A program made the position numbers and the translations under genes. A stretch of DNA of 32,277 nucleotides from JAGOTP01 sp964598725. Lineage in GTDB: Bacteria; Patescibacteriota; Patescibacteriia; 2-12-FULL-60-25. Of this stretch, positions 19,118-26,947 are shown one piece after another. Location of the stretch: positions 1 through 32,277 of the forward strand of contig CAZRCW010000004.1 of assembly GCA_964598725.1 (NCBI GenBank), in the 5' to 3' direction. The notes under the pieces were generated by a model that saw nothing but the letters and a program-made list of their open reading frames with translations, was not told where the DNA came from and did no database searches. Every line of letters begins with the position of its first letter. Within the stretch, counting starts at the first letter, position 1.

Positions 19118-21112
19118 TTAGCCTATTATACTGCCATTGAGAATAAAGGCACGCTTCGTATCGGCGAAACTGGCGTGCACGTACGGCGCATAGACAAAGA
19201 TCGTGCCTTGTGCGAGGCCGTCGGCTTCCGCGTCTGATGCCGTGATCGTCTCGCTTTGGGCGTTCGTTGTCGGCTGCGTCCAAACGTCGGTGGCTATGAC
19301 CTCCTCGCTGATTTCCTGCACTAAATCCACTACTTCGTTGTCGTTGATTTGAATCTGTTTGCGCTCGTTTCGGATCAATGAGATCAGATATTCGATGATG
19401 CCGAAGGTGCGCGTGCTCACGAGCTTCACGTCATAGAGGAACTCTGTCGGCGATTTCGTGCGGAAACGCACGCTCTTGATGATGTAGCTTTCGCTGATTC
19501 CGCGTGCCGTGATCGTGATGCTGATCGTTTGCCCTGCCCGTAGCCCTGCCGTGTCGGTCGTAAACTCGCCCTCGGTCAAGCTGTTTCGATAGGCGCGCAA
19601 TTCTGCGCTGGCTCGATCCCGCGCGCCTTGAAGGGTCGATATGCTCTTGTCGATGATGACGAACTCATAGATGCCATTTGCGGCGATGCTGGTTGGGTCG
19701 CCCTTCTTCACAATGACGGGGATCATCGGGTTTCCTGTCATGCGCACGGTCTGGCCTGCGGTTGGCTTGGTGGCCGTTTTGAACTTGAGCGTTTTCTCTT
19801 GGTAGTTGTAGAGACAATCGTAGGATGCCGGATCGTCTAGGTTATCGACGCCGACCGTCTTTGAAACAGCGGCGACCGTAACCGCAATGTTTTTCAAACG
19901 GAAAGGTGAGCGGAAGTTGAGCGCGAGGCCGTCGGCTTCCTGATCGTAGTCGGTCGATGAGCCTTGATATTCTCCTCCGCGCACATAGATTTGATTTTTG
20001 ATCGTGCTTGTGTCGCTATCAACTTTTAGGCTATTCCACACGAAATTGCTGCTTGTATCCGTGAGGGAAAACGGGGCGGAGATGGTTGATGGCTCGTAGA
20101 AATAGATGACGCGGTTCGGGTCAACGTACCAATCGTATGACATCGCCTCGGCTAGCTGGCGGATACATTGGCTCACCTGCTCATAGTTGAACTTGACGCT
20201 GCCCAAAACGGGGGAATCCGCGTTTGTCACGCCTGTCTGCTTGAAATAGGTGAGCGCCTGCACTGCACGAACGTCGTCAATCGAAACATTCACGGTTCCG
20301 GCTGCCGTGGCTGTGACGCGGTATTGGCGCTTTTGGATGCCTGACCATGCCCCCGCTGCGACGGCGGAAAACGCCGACTTCAAGATGGCAATCTCATTCC
20401 ATCCCGCAACTAAGGCCGTCGAATAGGTGTACTCGAGATAATTGGTGTATGTCGCGCCCGCATCGTTGCCGAATCGGATACGCAGGCTTGCGAAGTTGGC
20501 GGGCGTATCGACGTAGACCCATAGCTTCACATAGTCGCTCGTGAGGCAAGTCGTGCCGTCGTCGAAGGTGGTCAAGTCTAGGGCGCTGTTGTTTCGCGCG
20601 GTGGCCGTGCTCGATGCGGTGGCCGTCAATTTGCGGCTCTGATCCTGATAGATGAATTGCCCCGCCGTGGTATTGGTCGCTAGCGTCCCGTCCTCCTGCG
20701 TCCATGATTCCGTCGATTCCCCGGAATCAATGACCTTGGTGACGCGGTTCACGAACTCGGCGACGATGGTGTTCAAGATGTAGCGTGCGGTTTTGTTGGT
20801 GATTTCGCGTGCCACTAGGTAGCGGTCTAGGGTGCGCTCATGGCTCACGCATTGAATATCCAGCATCGTGATAACCCCGGATCGGATGACGTTCTTGATG
20901 CGCACGACGGTTCCCCCGAAGATGCGGGTTGCCCCGTCGTCGATGGTCACGGAATCGCCTAGGGTCGGGCTGTATGTCTTGGTTGCCCCGTATTTTTTGA
21001 TACGAAAATCAGCCGAGTCAACTTGGCTTGATAGTTGCTGCTCGACTTCGAGGCTGTCCCAATCGACGAGGGACGATTTGTCTACGCCTCCGATTGTTAC
21101 GGTGAGTGCCAT
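19118..21112 (-). CDS. baseplate hub / tail tip protein with inserted beta-sandwich (664 aa)
   Basis: The gene lies right after the tape measure. The N-terminus (VTIGGVDKSSLVDWDSLEVE and then GDSVTIDDGATRIFGGTVVR) resembles the beta-barrel start of phage hub proteins (gp27/late-control type). Residues about 135-285 form an inserted domain, with ESWTQEDGTLATNTTAGQFI and DYVKLWVYVDTPANFASLRI, that looks like a carbohydrate-binding jelly roll. The hub part then resumes (SQCIRQLAEAMSYDWYVDPN, YEPSTI) and ends in a helical and beta region. It probably forms the tail tip ring and contacts the cell surface. Confidence 0.82.
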   Translation of the reverse strand: MALTVTIGGVDKSSLVDWDSLEVEQQLSSQVDSADFRIKKYGATKTYSPTLGDSVTIDDGATRIFGGTVVRIKNVIRSGVITMLDIQCVSHERTLDRYLVAREITNKTARYILNTIVAEFVNRVTKVIDSGESTESWTQEDGTLATNTTAGQFIYQDQSRKLTATASSTATARNNSALDLTTFDDGTTCLTSDYVKLWVYVDTPANFASLRIRFGNDAGATYTNYLEYTYSTALVAGWNEIAILKSAFSAVAAGAWSGIQKRQYRVTATAAGTVNVSIDDVRAVQALTYFKQTGVTNADSPVLGSVKFNYEQVSQCIRQLAEAMSYDWYVDPNRVIYFYEPSTISAPFSLTDTSSNFVWNSLKVDSDTSTIKNQIYVRGGEYQGSSTDYDQEADGLALNFRSPFRLKNIAVTVAAVSKTVGVDNLDDPASYDCLYNYQEKTLKFKTATKPTAGQTVRMTGNPMIPVIVKKGDPTSIAANGIYEFVIIDKSISTLQGARDRASAELRAYRNSLTEGEFTTDTAGLRAGQTISITITARGISESYIIKSVRFRTKSPTEFLYDVKLVSTRTFGIIEYLISLIRNERKQIQINDNEVVDLVQEISEEVIATDVWTQPTTNAQSETITASDAEADGLAQGTIFVYAPYVHASFADTKRAFILNGSIIG

Positions 21113-21114
21113 AG

Positions 21115-22677
21115 CTAGCCTACGCGGGCGTTAATTTGCAATCGCTTGATGATCAGGTCGCCGATCTCGCGTGCTGCAACCTCGGGGTTTCCACCGAAGA
21201 AGCTGCCGATGCTGATATTGACCTGCGTCCCTCCTCCGTAGCCTCCGCCGCGCGATAGCGGCACGACGGCCTCGGGACCCGATTCGCCGATCAGGGCGAG
21301 GGTCGGACGCGACACAATGCCACCCTCTGCGAGCTGTGGGATGTTTCCAATCGTTCCGATGTTAACCCCCGGCACGCGGTTAGCAAGCTCGATTGCTTGG
21401 TTTGCGAGGTTGATCGCGCCGTTCAATTTGTCGATCACCCAGTTGATCGTTCCCATGATGACGTTTTTCGCCCCGTCCATGATTGAAATGAGGTAGCTCT
21501 TGACGCCGTTCCAAATGTTATTCCACGCATTCGTGATCGGTTCGAGGTTCTCCACGAACATGAGAATGATCGAACTCAATCCGAAGGTGACGACGCTCAA
21601 AATGGTACGCCAGTTGCGCTCTAGGAACTCTCGGATGGCCTCCCAAATCTCTATCGCCTTCGCACGCACCTCATCCCAATGCTTGTAGAGCAAAACGCCT
21701 CCGGCAACGAGGGCGGCAATCGCAAGGATCACCAAACCAACGGGACCGAGCATGAGCGTGAATCCTGCCCCGACGAGGGGAAGGAGCCCGGCTAGCACGG
21801 TGAATCCGGTGATGACGGTCGGAATGATCAGGCCGAGCGTTCCGACGACAGCGACGACGGCAGCGATGGCCGCGCCTGCAATCACGAGCTTTTTGGTTAG
21901 CTCGGGGTTGGCCTGAATCCATGCGGCCACCTTCTCCAATAGCGGCACGATGGTCGCGGTGAGCTGTTGAACGATAGGCGTCAAAACGGCTCCCAACGAT
22001 TCCGATAGATTGCCCGCTGCAACGGCAGCTTTTGCCATTTGCCCCTCGGTCGTTCCAAGGGCGACTTCGTTCGTAAACTTGAGGTTTTGTGCAAAGCCCT
22101 CGTTGATGGCCGTAACCTTTTCCATTTCCGTACCGAACTTGATGGCGCTCTGTTGTGCCTCTGTGAAGCGGATACCGCTCTTTTCCAAAACGCCAAACTG
22201 CCCATTGAGGGCTTTTGCGATGGTGTTGGCGGTGTCTGATAGCTGCTCGCCGGATGCGCTCACGCCAAATTGGTTGACGGCGAGGTCTGCCAATGCTCCG
22301 CCCAATCCGCGCACGGCGTCGTTCGATAGGCCGAAGGTGGATAGCTGCGCGAGCCCGGTCTTGATGTTGTCACCGTCTAGCACGCCCTTGCGTTCCAATG
22401 CGTCCGCGAGGTCATTGGTGGCCTGCAGCTGCTCTTTCGTGGCGTGGGAGACGTTTAGGACGGCGTGCTCGAGCATGGCGGCGGATTTCTCGGCGTCGGC
22501 ATAATCCTTCACGGCCTTGCCCCCGATAGCGGCGATTGATCCTAACGCAACCGTTCCGACGGCTGCCATTTTTTGAAAGGTTGGTTGTAATTTATCCAAA
22601 GAACCGCTGATTTTGTTAAATGCGGCGGTCGCTTCATCTCGTACTCTTACTACAAAAGATAGGTCGGTGTTTGCCAT
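21115..22677 (-). CDS. tail tape measure protein (520 aa)
   Basis: The N-terminus (DLSFVVRVRDEATAAFNKIS and KLQPTFQKMAAVGTVALGSI) is the usual start of tape measure proteins. The middle is helical (ADAEKSAAMLEHAVLNVSHA...ATNDLADALERKGVL), followed by a long hydrophobic region (about residues 265-335: IAGAAIAAVVAVVGTLGLII, LVILAIAALVAGGVLLYKHW). The C-terminus has GGIVSRPTLALIGESGPEAV, a frequent terminal motif. At 520 aa it is short; using the known ratio of about 1.5 angstrom per residue the tail should be about 78 nm. It starts 14 bp after the end of the frameshifted chaperone. Confidence 0.94.
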   Translation of the reverse strand: MANTDLSFVVRVRDEATAAFNKISGSLDKLQPTFQKMAAVGTVALGSIAAIGGKAVKDYADAEKSAAMLEHAVLNVSHATKEQLQATNDLADALERKGVLDGDNIKTGLAQLSTFGLSNDAVRGLGGALADLAVNQFGVSASGEQLSDTANTIAKALNGQFGVLEKSGIRFTEAQQSAIKFGTEMEKVTAINEGFAQNLKFTNEVALGTTEGQMAKAAVAAGNLSESLGAVLTPIVQQLTATIVPLLEKVAAWIQANPELTKKLVIAGAAIAAVVAVVGTLGLIIPTVITGFTVLAGLLPLVGAGFTLMLGPVGLVILAIAALVAGGVLLYKHWDEVRAKAIEIWEAIREFLERNWRTILSVVTFGLSSIILMFVENLEPITNAWNNIWNGVKSYLISIMDGAKNVIMGTINWVIDKLNGAINLANQAIELANRVPGVNIGTIGNIPQLAEGGIVSRPTLALIGESGPEAVVPLSRGGGYGGGTQVNISIGSFFGGNPEVAAREIGDLIIKRLQINARVG

Positions 22678-22691
22678 ACGGTGTCATTCTA

Positions 22692-22910
22692 TCACCTTCG
22701 CTTGTTTTGATCTTTCTTTGCTTGGATCGCTTCGGCCTGCATCATCTCCCATGCGCTCAAAACCATATCCCAAGGCTGCTCATCGAATTGGGTAAATGTC
22801 CAACCAAAGCGCTCGCAAATCAAAATTGCGAGCGCTTCATTGGTGACTTGGACTTTGTATCCGGCGAAATAATCAGCCCAAGTATCCGCTATTTCGCCGA
22901 GGCCGGGGGG
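22692..22910 (-). CDS. tail assembly chaperone T extension (made by -1 frameshift, 70 aa)
   Basis: The -1 frame relative to the upstream 116-aa ORF is open from the slippery site to TGA 22694-22692. It encodes 70 residues after the shift: GLGEIADTWADYFAGYKVQV, then a helical region (ERFGWTFTQFDEQPWDMVLS) and a basic end. It has no start codon of its own in suitable context. This is the position and size of the T part of lambda-type G/GT chaperones, directly before the tape measure gene. The fusion would be about 182 aa. It matters because the G:GT ratio controls tail assembly. Confidence 0.88.
   Translation of the reverse strand, partial: PPGLGEIADTWADYFAGYKVQVTNEALAILICERFGWTFTQFDEQPWDMVLSAWEMMQAEAIQAKKDQNKRR
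22862..22910 (-). promoter_or_regulatory. programmed -1 frameshift signal: slippery site plus stem-loop
   Basis: The heptamer C CCC CCG occupies 22910-22904 in the correct X XXY YYZ phase. Four nucleotides further a perfect stem CGGCGAAATA/TATTTCGCCG (22899-22890 with 22871-22862) with an 18-nt loop follows. The 0-frame stop lies in its loop region. This is the classic layout of a frameshift stimulator. Confidence 0.88.
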
Positions 22911-23239
22911 TTCATTAAGGAGTTTGCCTTTGCCACGATCTCCTCATAGTCCGCCCAGTCGCCCTCTAGGATGCGCCCTAGGATGTTTTCGGGGCTTCCG
23001 TCGAAGCTCACGACCGCCGCGCTGATGATCGCGTCATCCTTCGCGTTCTGCGAGGCGCCGCCGTCGAATCCCGTGACTCTCGGGGTCGAGGTGAGCTTGC
23101 CGCCGACCGGCACGTTTTCCGTCTGAATCTGCAGGAACTTGCTATCCAAGCGGGTAATGTCCCGGACTTCGCGTGCGGTCAGGCGCAGGCGCAGCTCGTA
23201 GGGTTTCCCGTTGGTTGTGGTAAATGTTTGGGTTTCCAT
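22889..23239 (-). CDS. tail assembly chaperone G (116 aa)
   Basis: The product (METQTFTTTNGKPYELRLRL, then AREVRDITRLDSKFLQIQTE) has the beta-hairpin start and helical body expected for small tail chaperones that bind the tape measure protein. It is found in the canonical place between the tail tube and tape measure, although a lysis block intervenes here. Near its end the codons AAC CCC CCG contain the slippery heptamer C CCC CCG, four codons before its stop. Normal translation gives G; slippage gives the GT fusion. Confidence 0.85.
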   Translation of the reverse strand: METQTFTTTNGKPYELRLRLTAREVRDITRLDSKFLQIQTENVPVGGKLTSTPRVTGFDGGASQNAKDDAIISAAVVSFDGSPENILGRILEGDWADYEEIVAKANSLMNPPASAK

Positions 23240-23243
23240 AGCT

Positions 23244-23735
23244 TTATGATGGTCTTGGGTGGGTGAAAGGGAGTTGATCCACGTATCCTTTGAAGCCGTT
23301 GTTTAGCAGCTTGCCCCATCCGGCGGGGCGGTAGCCTGCGTGTAGGTGCGGACCCGTGGAATCGCCGCTATTGCCGGTCATCCCGATCACCGTATTTAGC
23401 CCCACATAGTCGCCCTCGCGGACGTAGGACGCGCTTAGGTGTCCGTAGACGCTTTGCGCCCCGTCCGCGTGTTGTAGGCGAATATAGAGGCCGTATCCTG
23501 CCCGCTTGATCTTGATTCCCTTGATGATCGTGTCTTGGTTTTCAACCTTGATCACATGCCCCGCCTGCATCGGGTAGACATGGCGTTTCGCCTGCGGGGT
23601 CGAAGGCGTCCGCGTCCGATAATCAATCCCGTTGTGTCCCTTCATCCCGTATTTGGCGTACATCTGCGGGTTTAGCCCGAAGCGTTGCGTGATGAAGATT
23701 GACCCCTTGAAGGGGTGATAGAGTATGGGGTTCAT
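23244..23735 (-). CDS. M23 family peptidoglycan endopeptidase (163 aa)
   Basis: The zinc-metallopeptidase signature is complete: GHNGIDYR with His34 and Asp38, VYGHLS with His99, and GPHLHAG with His130 and His132. The domain fills almost the entire protein, from about residue 8 to 155. No signal peptide is present, so release would need the holin-like protein nearby, or the enzyme could be part of the tail tip and act during entry. Its position between HU and chaperone genes inside the tail module leaves both options open. Start at 23735 has the ACTATG context. Confidence 0.92.
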   Translation of the reverse strand: MNPILYHPFKGSIFITQRFGLNPQMYAKYGMKGHNGIDYRTRTPSTPQAKRHVYPMQAGHVIKVENQDTIIKGIKIKRAGYGLYIRLQHADGAQSVYGHLSASYVREGDYVGLNTVIGMTGNSGDSTGPHLHAGYRPAGWGKLLNNGFKGYVDQLPFTHPRPS

Positions 23736-23737
23736 AG

Positions 23738-24016
23738 TTAGCGGACGGCTTTGCGGAAGGTGATCGCTGCCCTGAATCGCGGCGAACGGATCGAGGGGTG
23801 CTCGATCCTCTCGCTTGGGTTAGTAAGGGTGCAGCCCTTTTTTGGCTTGCGGATATACGCGGAGAAGGTGCCGAGGCCGACCAGCGACACCTCCCCCCCG
23901 TTTATGACCTCATCGCGGACAATCTGAATCAAGGAAGCGACGATTTTAAGGGATTGTTTTTTCGTTGGAATCCCGCATCGCTTCCTCAATTCCTCTGCTA
24001 GATCGACCTTTCGCAT
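23738..24016 (-). CDS. HU/IHF-family DNA-binding protein (92 aa)
   Basis: The start ATG 24014-24016 overlaps the previous stop as TAATG. The sequence MRKVDLAEELRKRCGIPTKK, then GEVSLVGLGTFSAYIRKPKK, and RSPRFRAAITFRKAVR shows the HU fold: an N-terminal helix pair, the GLGTF beta turn and the DNA-binding arm region. The usual RxGRNPxTG arm is altered to KKGCTLTNPSERIEH, retaining NP. HU proteins bend and compact DNA. Finding it in the late tail region suggests it may act in packaging or in shaping DNA late in infection. Confidence 0.9.
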   Translation of the reverse strand: MRKVDLAEELRKRCGIPTKKQSLKIVASLIQIVRDEVINGGEVSLVGLGTFSAYIRKPKKGCTLTNPSERIEHPSIRSPRFRAAITFRKAVR

Positions 24017-24366
24017 TAGCTCTCTTGGGCTGGTTGCGTCTCTACCGGGACTTCCCCCTTCGGCTCCTCGGACGCTGGAGCCTCTGGTGCTTTTGGGGCT
24101 TCTTCGGCGGCTGGGGCTTCCTCTGCCTTGGGTTCCTCGGCTGGGGCTTCTGGGGCGGCTTCCGGGGCTGGTTCCGCAGGGGCTTCCGACTGGGCGGCGC
24201 TGTTCATCTGGGCGTCGTATTCCTCTTGCGTGGCGACCTGCCAATCATCGGAGAGGTAAATATCACGCTTGACGTCCAAAGCCTCTTGGCCTTCCGCGCC
24301 AATGCGGATGACGTGGAACTTTCCGTCGCCGTTCACGACCAACTGCTTCATGTATTCGTACAACAT
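24016..24366 (-). CDS. virion-region protein with Ala/Pro/Glu-rich tail (116 aa)
   Basis: The first 55 residues (MLYEYMKQLVVNGDGKFHVI, DIYLSDDWQVATQEEYDAQM) look folded. Residues about 58-116 are nearly pure Ala, Pro and Glu (APAEPAPEAAPEAPAEEPKA...), a disordered acidic arm. Similar tails occur in the protease and in the 86-aa gene after the capsid. It follows an 80-bp gap with an extended -10 promoter and DnaA box, and overlaps HU. Function is unknown. Confidence 0.72.
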   Translation of the reverse strand: MLYEYMKQLVVNGDGKFHVIRIGAEGQEALDVKRDIYLSDDWQVATQEEYDAQMNSAAQSEAPAEPAPEAAPEAPAEEPKAEEAPAAEEAPKAPEAPASEEPKGEVPVETQPAQES

Positions 24367-24399
24367 AGTGAGAAAACAATAGAATTAAATTGCATCGGA

Positions 24400-24438
24400 A
24401 GCATAGCACATTTTTTTACTGCACGCACCTGTGGATAA
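24400..24438 (-). promoter_or_regulatory. possible extended -10 promoter with adjacent DnaA box
   Basis: On the minus strand the DnaA box TTATCCACA (24438-24430) lies 24 bp upstream of TGC-TATGCT (24408-24400), an extended -10 without a good -35. An A-run is between. It lies in the AT-rich gap before the 116-aa/HU genes. Confidence 0.4.
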
Positions 24439-24446
24439 AAAGAAAA

Positions 24447-24740
24447 CTAGAGCCGTGACTCTAGGATTCTTTGGAAAAACTCGATGCTCTTTGTGTTTAG
24501 CGCGAGGTTTTCCGCAAGTTTTGTCTTGGCCTCGCTTTCCTTCTCGAGAACGGCGCTTAGCCTCTCGCTCGTTTCACGGACGAGCATGTCTAGGCGGGCG
24601 TGACATGCTTTTTCGCTGGCTCGCATCTCCCGCATGGCATAGGAGAATAATCCTAGAGCCGCGAGGGAGATGATGATCGGACCGCCTGCAACGAAGTTCG
24701 GCAGGCGGACGAGGTCTATCAATTCTTGCAGAAACGGCAT
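24447..24740 (-). CDS. membrane-anchored coiled-coil protein (97 aa), possible lysis accessory
   Basis: One membrane helix (about residues 18-36: VAGGPIIISLAALGLFSYAM) is followed by a long charged helix (RASEKACHARLDMLVRETSE ... AEKKSEAKTKLAENL-like heptads) to the end. The layout resembles i-spanins or phage membrane anchors encoded beside holins, and the holin-like gene is immediately upstream. No overlapping outer spanin gene was found. The start at 24740 has the GGTATG context. Confidence 0.65.
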   Translation of the reverse strand: MPFLQELIDLVRLPNFVAGGPIIISLAALGLFSYAMREMRASEKACHARLDMLVRETSERLSAVLEKESEAKTKLAENLALNTKSIEFFQRILESRL

Positions 24741-24751
24741 ACCGGGATGGG

Positions 24752-25063
24752 TTATTTGCCGGATTCTTCTTCTGATTCGGTCTTATCCTCTTTGAGGAAC
24801 GGCACCGTCTGATAGGCAAGGTGGGCGGTGAACCAACCCTCGATCCATAGTTGGAGGATCGTGCCTAGGGACGTGCGCCAGTCGAAGGATCCCAATGCCC
24901 CCATTTTCAATGCGCCGATGATCGCGAGGATCAGGGAAATGATGGCGCAAACGAACTTGATTTGGTTTGGGTTGTTCGGGTCAATCGGGATGTTCTTATC
25001 CCGCTTTCCGATCTCGGCGAGGATCGTGGTCGCCACGCCGACGAGTAATGCTTGCTCTATCAT
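24752..25063 (-). CDS. holin-like membrane protein (103 aa)
   Basis: Up to three hydrophobic segments are visible: residues about 3-18 (EQALLVGVATTILAEI), 37-55 (FVCAIISLILAIIGALKMG) and a weaker one at 66-86 (LGTILQLWIEGWFTAHLAYQ). The C-terminus is short and charged (KEDKTESEEESGK). Size, topology and the nearby M23 peptidase and coiled-coil membrane protein fit a holin that forms membrane lesions for lysis. No named holin family is recognised. Confidence 0.65.
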   Translation of the reverse strand: MIEQALLVGVATTILAEIGKRDKNIPIDPNNPNQIKFVCAIISLILAIIGALKMGALGSFDWRTSLGTILQLWIEGWFTAHLAYQTVPFLKEDKTESEEESGK

Positions 25064-25069
25064 ATTCCG

Positions 25070-26296
25070 TTAGTAGCTTGCGGTAAGGTTGCGGACGTAC
25101 GCTTTGATCTGTTGGGTGTCCGTTTCGTAGTAATGCCCTTTGAACTTGAGCGTTTGGATGGTTAATTCGCCTCGGCTGTATGCTGGCGGCGCATCCTCCA
25201 AAATAACGCGGTAGAGGTCGAAGCGCACGCGGGGATTCGTTGAGGCGCCGATGGTCACATCCGTATTCGTCATGTCAACGCGGGCGGCGTAGGACGTGCC
25301 TGCGAGCAATGCCGTGATGTAGGTGTCTGCGCTCACGACGAACTCGACTTCAAGATCAACGGTGAAAAGGCGGTTGATAATGTCTGATGGGGCGGTCGAT
25401 CCTAGGGAGCGGTCGTCTTCAACGTCTTGATTGATGTTCAATTTCAGGCTGCGCACGTTGAAGGCGGAGGCTCCGTCGAGGCCGGATTGCAGGGAGGCGA
25501 GCTTGAAGGTGGTGTGTTGTGGCAAAAACGTGTTCTCAACCACGGCGGCCATGTAGTGATTTGAGAGCGTCATGGTGTGCGTGCCGGATTGCGAGCCTGT
25601 CGTGGTGATCTTGGTCGCGGCCAATGCGTTCGCAAGGGTCGTGGCGAGCCAGAAAGAGTTGGCGTCGTTCACGATGACGTAGTAGGTCGTGCCTGCGGTC
25701 AATCCCGTTGGCAATGCGCCGGTGGTCGTCGGAACGACGGCGTCGCCTGTCGCGAGGCGGTGGGCGCTCAATGTGACGAGCCCCGGAGCGGCAATCGTGA
25801 CGGTGAAGGTGCCGAGCGTCATGGATGCGCGGGCCTTGGAACGGATGTTCGCCTTGAACATGTTCATCTCGTTGGTCTTCATCGTGATTTCGCAGCCGCT
25901 CACCATCGCCAAGGCGTGATCGCTCGCGCTGTTGGAATCGCCCTTGTAGAGGGTCAATGATTGGTGCTGGCAGCCGTCTTGGACGGTCAGGGTGTGCTCG
26001 TAGGCGGTCGTTTCAACGACGGCGGATGCAAGGGTTCCAAACAAAGAATAGAGCACGAGCGCAAAGGATTTGTCGCGGATCGGACCGGCAAGGTCACCCT
26101 CGGCAAATGTCCCGACAACGAAGGCGTTGCGGGTTCCGGCGATGATACCGCTGCGGCTTTCGTCTTGAGCCATGATCGTCTTATCGACCATTGACAAATC
26201 CGTCCACTTCATTTCGAAGGTTGGAGGGACAGCCGTGCCGCGCGTGGTCTCGCGGGCGATGCCGACGCGGACGAGATCTCCTGTGTATTTCGACAT
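25070..26296 (-). CDS. major tail (tube) protein with inserted domain (408 aa)
   Basis: The N-terminus (GIARETTRGTAVPPTFEMKW, SGIIAGTRNAFVVGTFAEGD) matches tube proteins that polymerise as hexameric rings around the tape measure. The tube fold continues to about residue 160 (HALAMVSGCEITMKTNEMNM) and resumes at 246-408 (AAVVENTFLPQHTTFKLASL ... RVRFDLYRVILEDAPPAYSR). Residues about 162-245 are a separate domain shared with the collar fibre and probably project from the tube surface. The 408-aa length is about 80 residues longer than many relatives, explained by the insertion. Confidence 0.88.
   Translation of the reverse strand: MSKYTGDLVRVGIARETTRGTAVPPTFEMKWTDLSMVDKTIMAQDESRSGIIAGTRNAFVVGTFAEGDLAGPIRDKSFALVLYSLFGTLASAVVETTAYEHTLTVQDGCQHQSLTLYKGDSNSASDHALAMVSGCEITMKTNEMNMFKANIRSKARASMTLGTFTVTIAAPGLVTLSAHRLATGDAVVPTTTGALPTGLTAGTTYYVIVNDANSFWLATTLANALAATKITTTGSQSGTHTMTLSNHYMAAVVENTFLPQHTTFKLASLQSGLDGASAFNVRSLKLNINQDVEDDRSLGSTAPSDIINRLFTVDLEVEFVVSADTYITALLAGTSYAARVDMTNTDVTIGASTNPRVRFDLYRVILEDAPPAYSRGELTIQTLKFKGHYYETDTQQIKAYVRNLTASY
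25562..25813 (-). repeat. copy 1 of a duplicated approx. 82-aa domain (in major tail protein)
   Basis: The segment encodes GTFTVTIAAPGLVTLSAHRL ... TTTGALPTGLTAGTTYYVIV ... GSQSGTHT. It matches the insertion in the collar fibre at 17888-18133 in protein and in parts of the DNA. Domains with this signature recur in unrelated phage tail proteins, so it is a mobile surface module. Confidence 0.9.
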
Positions 26297-26308
26297 AATT
26301 GGGGGTTA

Positions 26309-26479
26309 TTAGTTGGTTTTATCGTAAATCGCTTGCGCTTCTTCTTGCGAATGGGCGTCAATGTAGAACCCTGCTTGCCCATTCTTTCCCTCAAACCAGA
26401 AGGAAAATAACGCGCGTGGCGCTTCCGATTTTGATTCCGGCGCGCTCTGCATGGCCTTGTTGGAGGATTGGTTTTGCAT
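26309..26479 (-). CDS. small tail-region protein (56 aa)
   Basis: ATG 26477-26479 (ACCTATG) opens a 56-aa frame after the tail terminator-like gene; a GTG at 26500 is upstream. The product MQNQSSNKAMQSAPESKSEA continues with ALFSFWFEGKNGQAGFYIDA and EEAQAIYDKTN: a disordered start and a small beta-alpha domain. It lies 12 bp before the tail tube gene. No family is recognised. Confidence 0.62.
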   Translation of the reverse strand: MQNQSSNKAMQSAPESKSEAPRALFSFWFEGKNGQAGFYIDAHSQEEAQAIYDKTN

Positions 26480-26502
26480 AGGTTGATAGCAGTATACCAC
26501 CT

Positions 26503-26943
26503 CTAATCAATGCTCGTCACAACACGGGGCTTTAGGATGACCGTATCGCGTCGGCAGGTCTTGCCTTGCCATGCTAAAATAGCCGATTGGTTGCCGACGG
26601 GACGCATACGCCCCGTGGCTACCCCGCTTAATGAAATGTTGGCCGTCGTCATAAACGCATCCATCACCGCATCCACGACCGCATCCATCGAAGTCTCAAC
26701 GGCGGCGGTGTCGTTCTCGTGGATTTCTTGATAGAGGTTGACTGCAAAAACGTAGGTCTGCATGTCCTCGCGGTTCGTGTGATAGTCCTCCTCCGTTTGG
26801 ATGCGGACCAATTCGGCGGCAGGCCATGCGCTGATCTCGACGCCTTGCTGCGCCTGCTCCCCGTTCAAAACAACCCCTAGCGTGGCGGGGACGAGCGTAT
26901 CTAGGACGGTCTTGATGGCGGCGCGTGTGTTTACCCAGCTCAT
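26503..26943 (-). CDS. tail terminator-like protein (146 aa)
   Basis: The 146-aa protein (MSWVNTRAAIKTVLDTLVPA) has the alpha/beta layout of tail terminator or minor tail proteins: an N-terminal helix, a beta strand region (WPAAELVRIQTEEDYHTNRE), TYVFAVNLYQEIHE, and a helix (SMDAVVDAVMDAF) before the C-terminal strands. Its place between the HK97 gp10-like gene and the tail tube gene is canonical for the protein that caps the tail. Start has the CCTATG context. Confidence 0.75.
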   Translation of the reverse strand: MSWVNTRAAIKTVLDTLVPATLGVVLNGEQAQQGVEISAWPAAELVRIQTEEDYHTNREDMQTYVFAVNLYQEIHENDTAAVETSMDAVVDAVMDAFMTTANISLSGVATGRMRPVGNQSAILAWQGKTCRRDTVILKPRVVTSID

Positions 26944-26947
26944 AGGA

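Noticed and set aside
24016..24244. Extended 168-aa HU frame starting at 24244
   Set aside because: The first 76 residues are the shadow of the Ala/Pro/Glu-rich gene in another frame. HU starts naturally at 24016.
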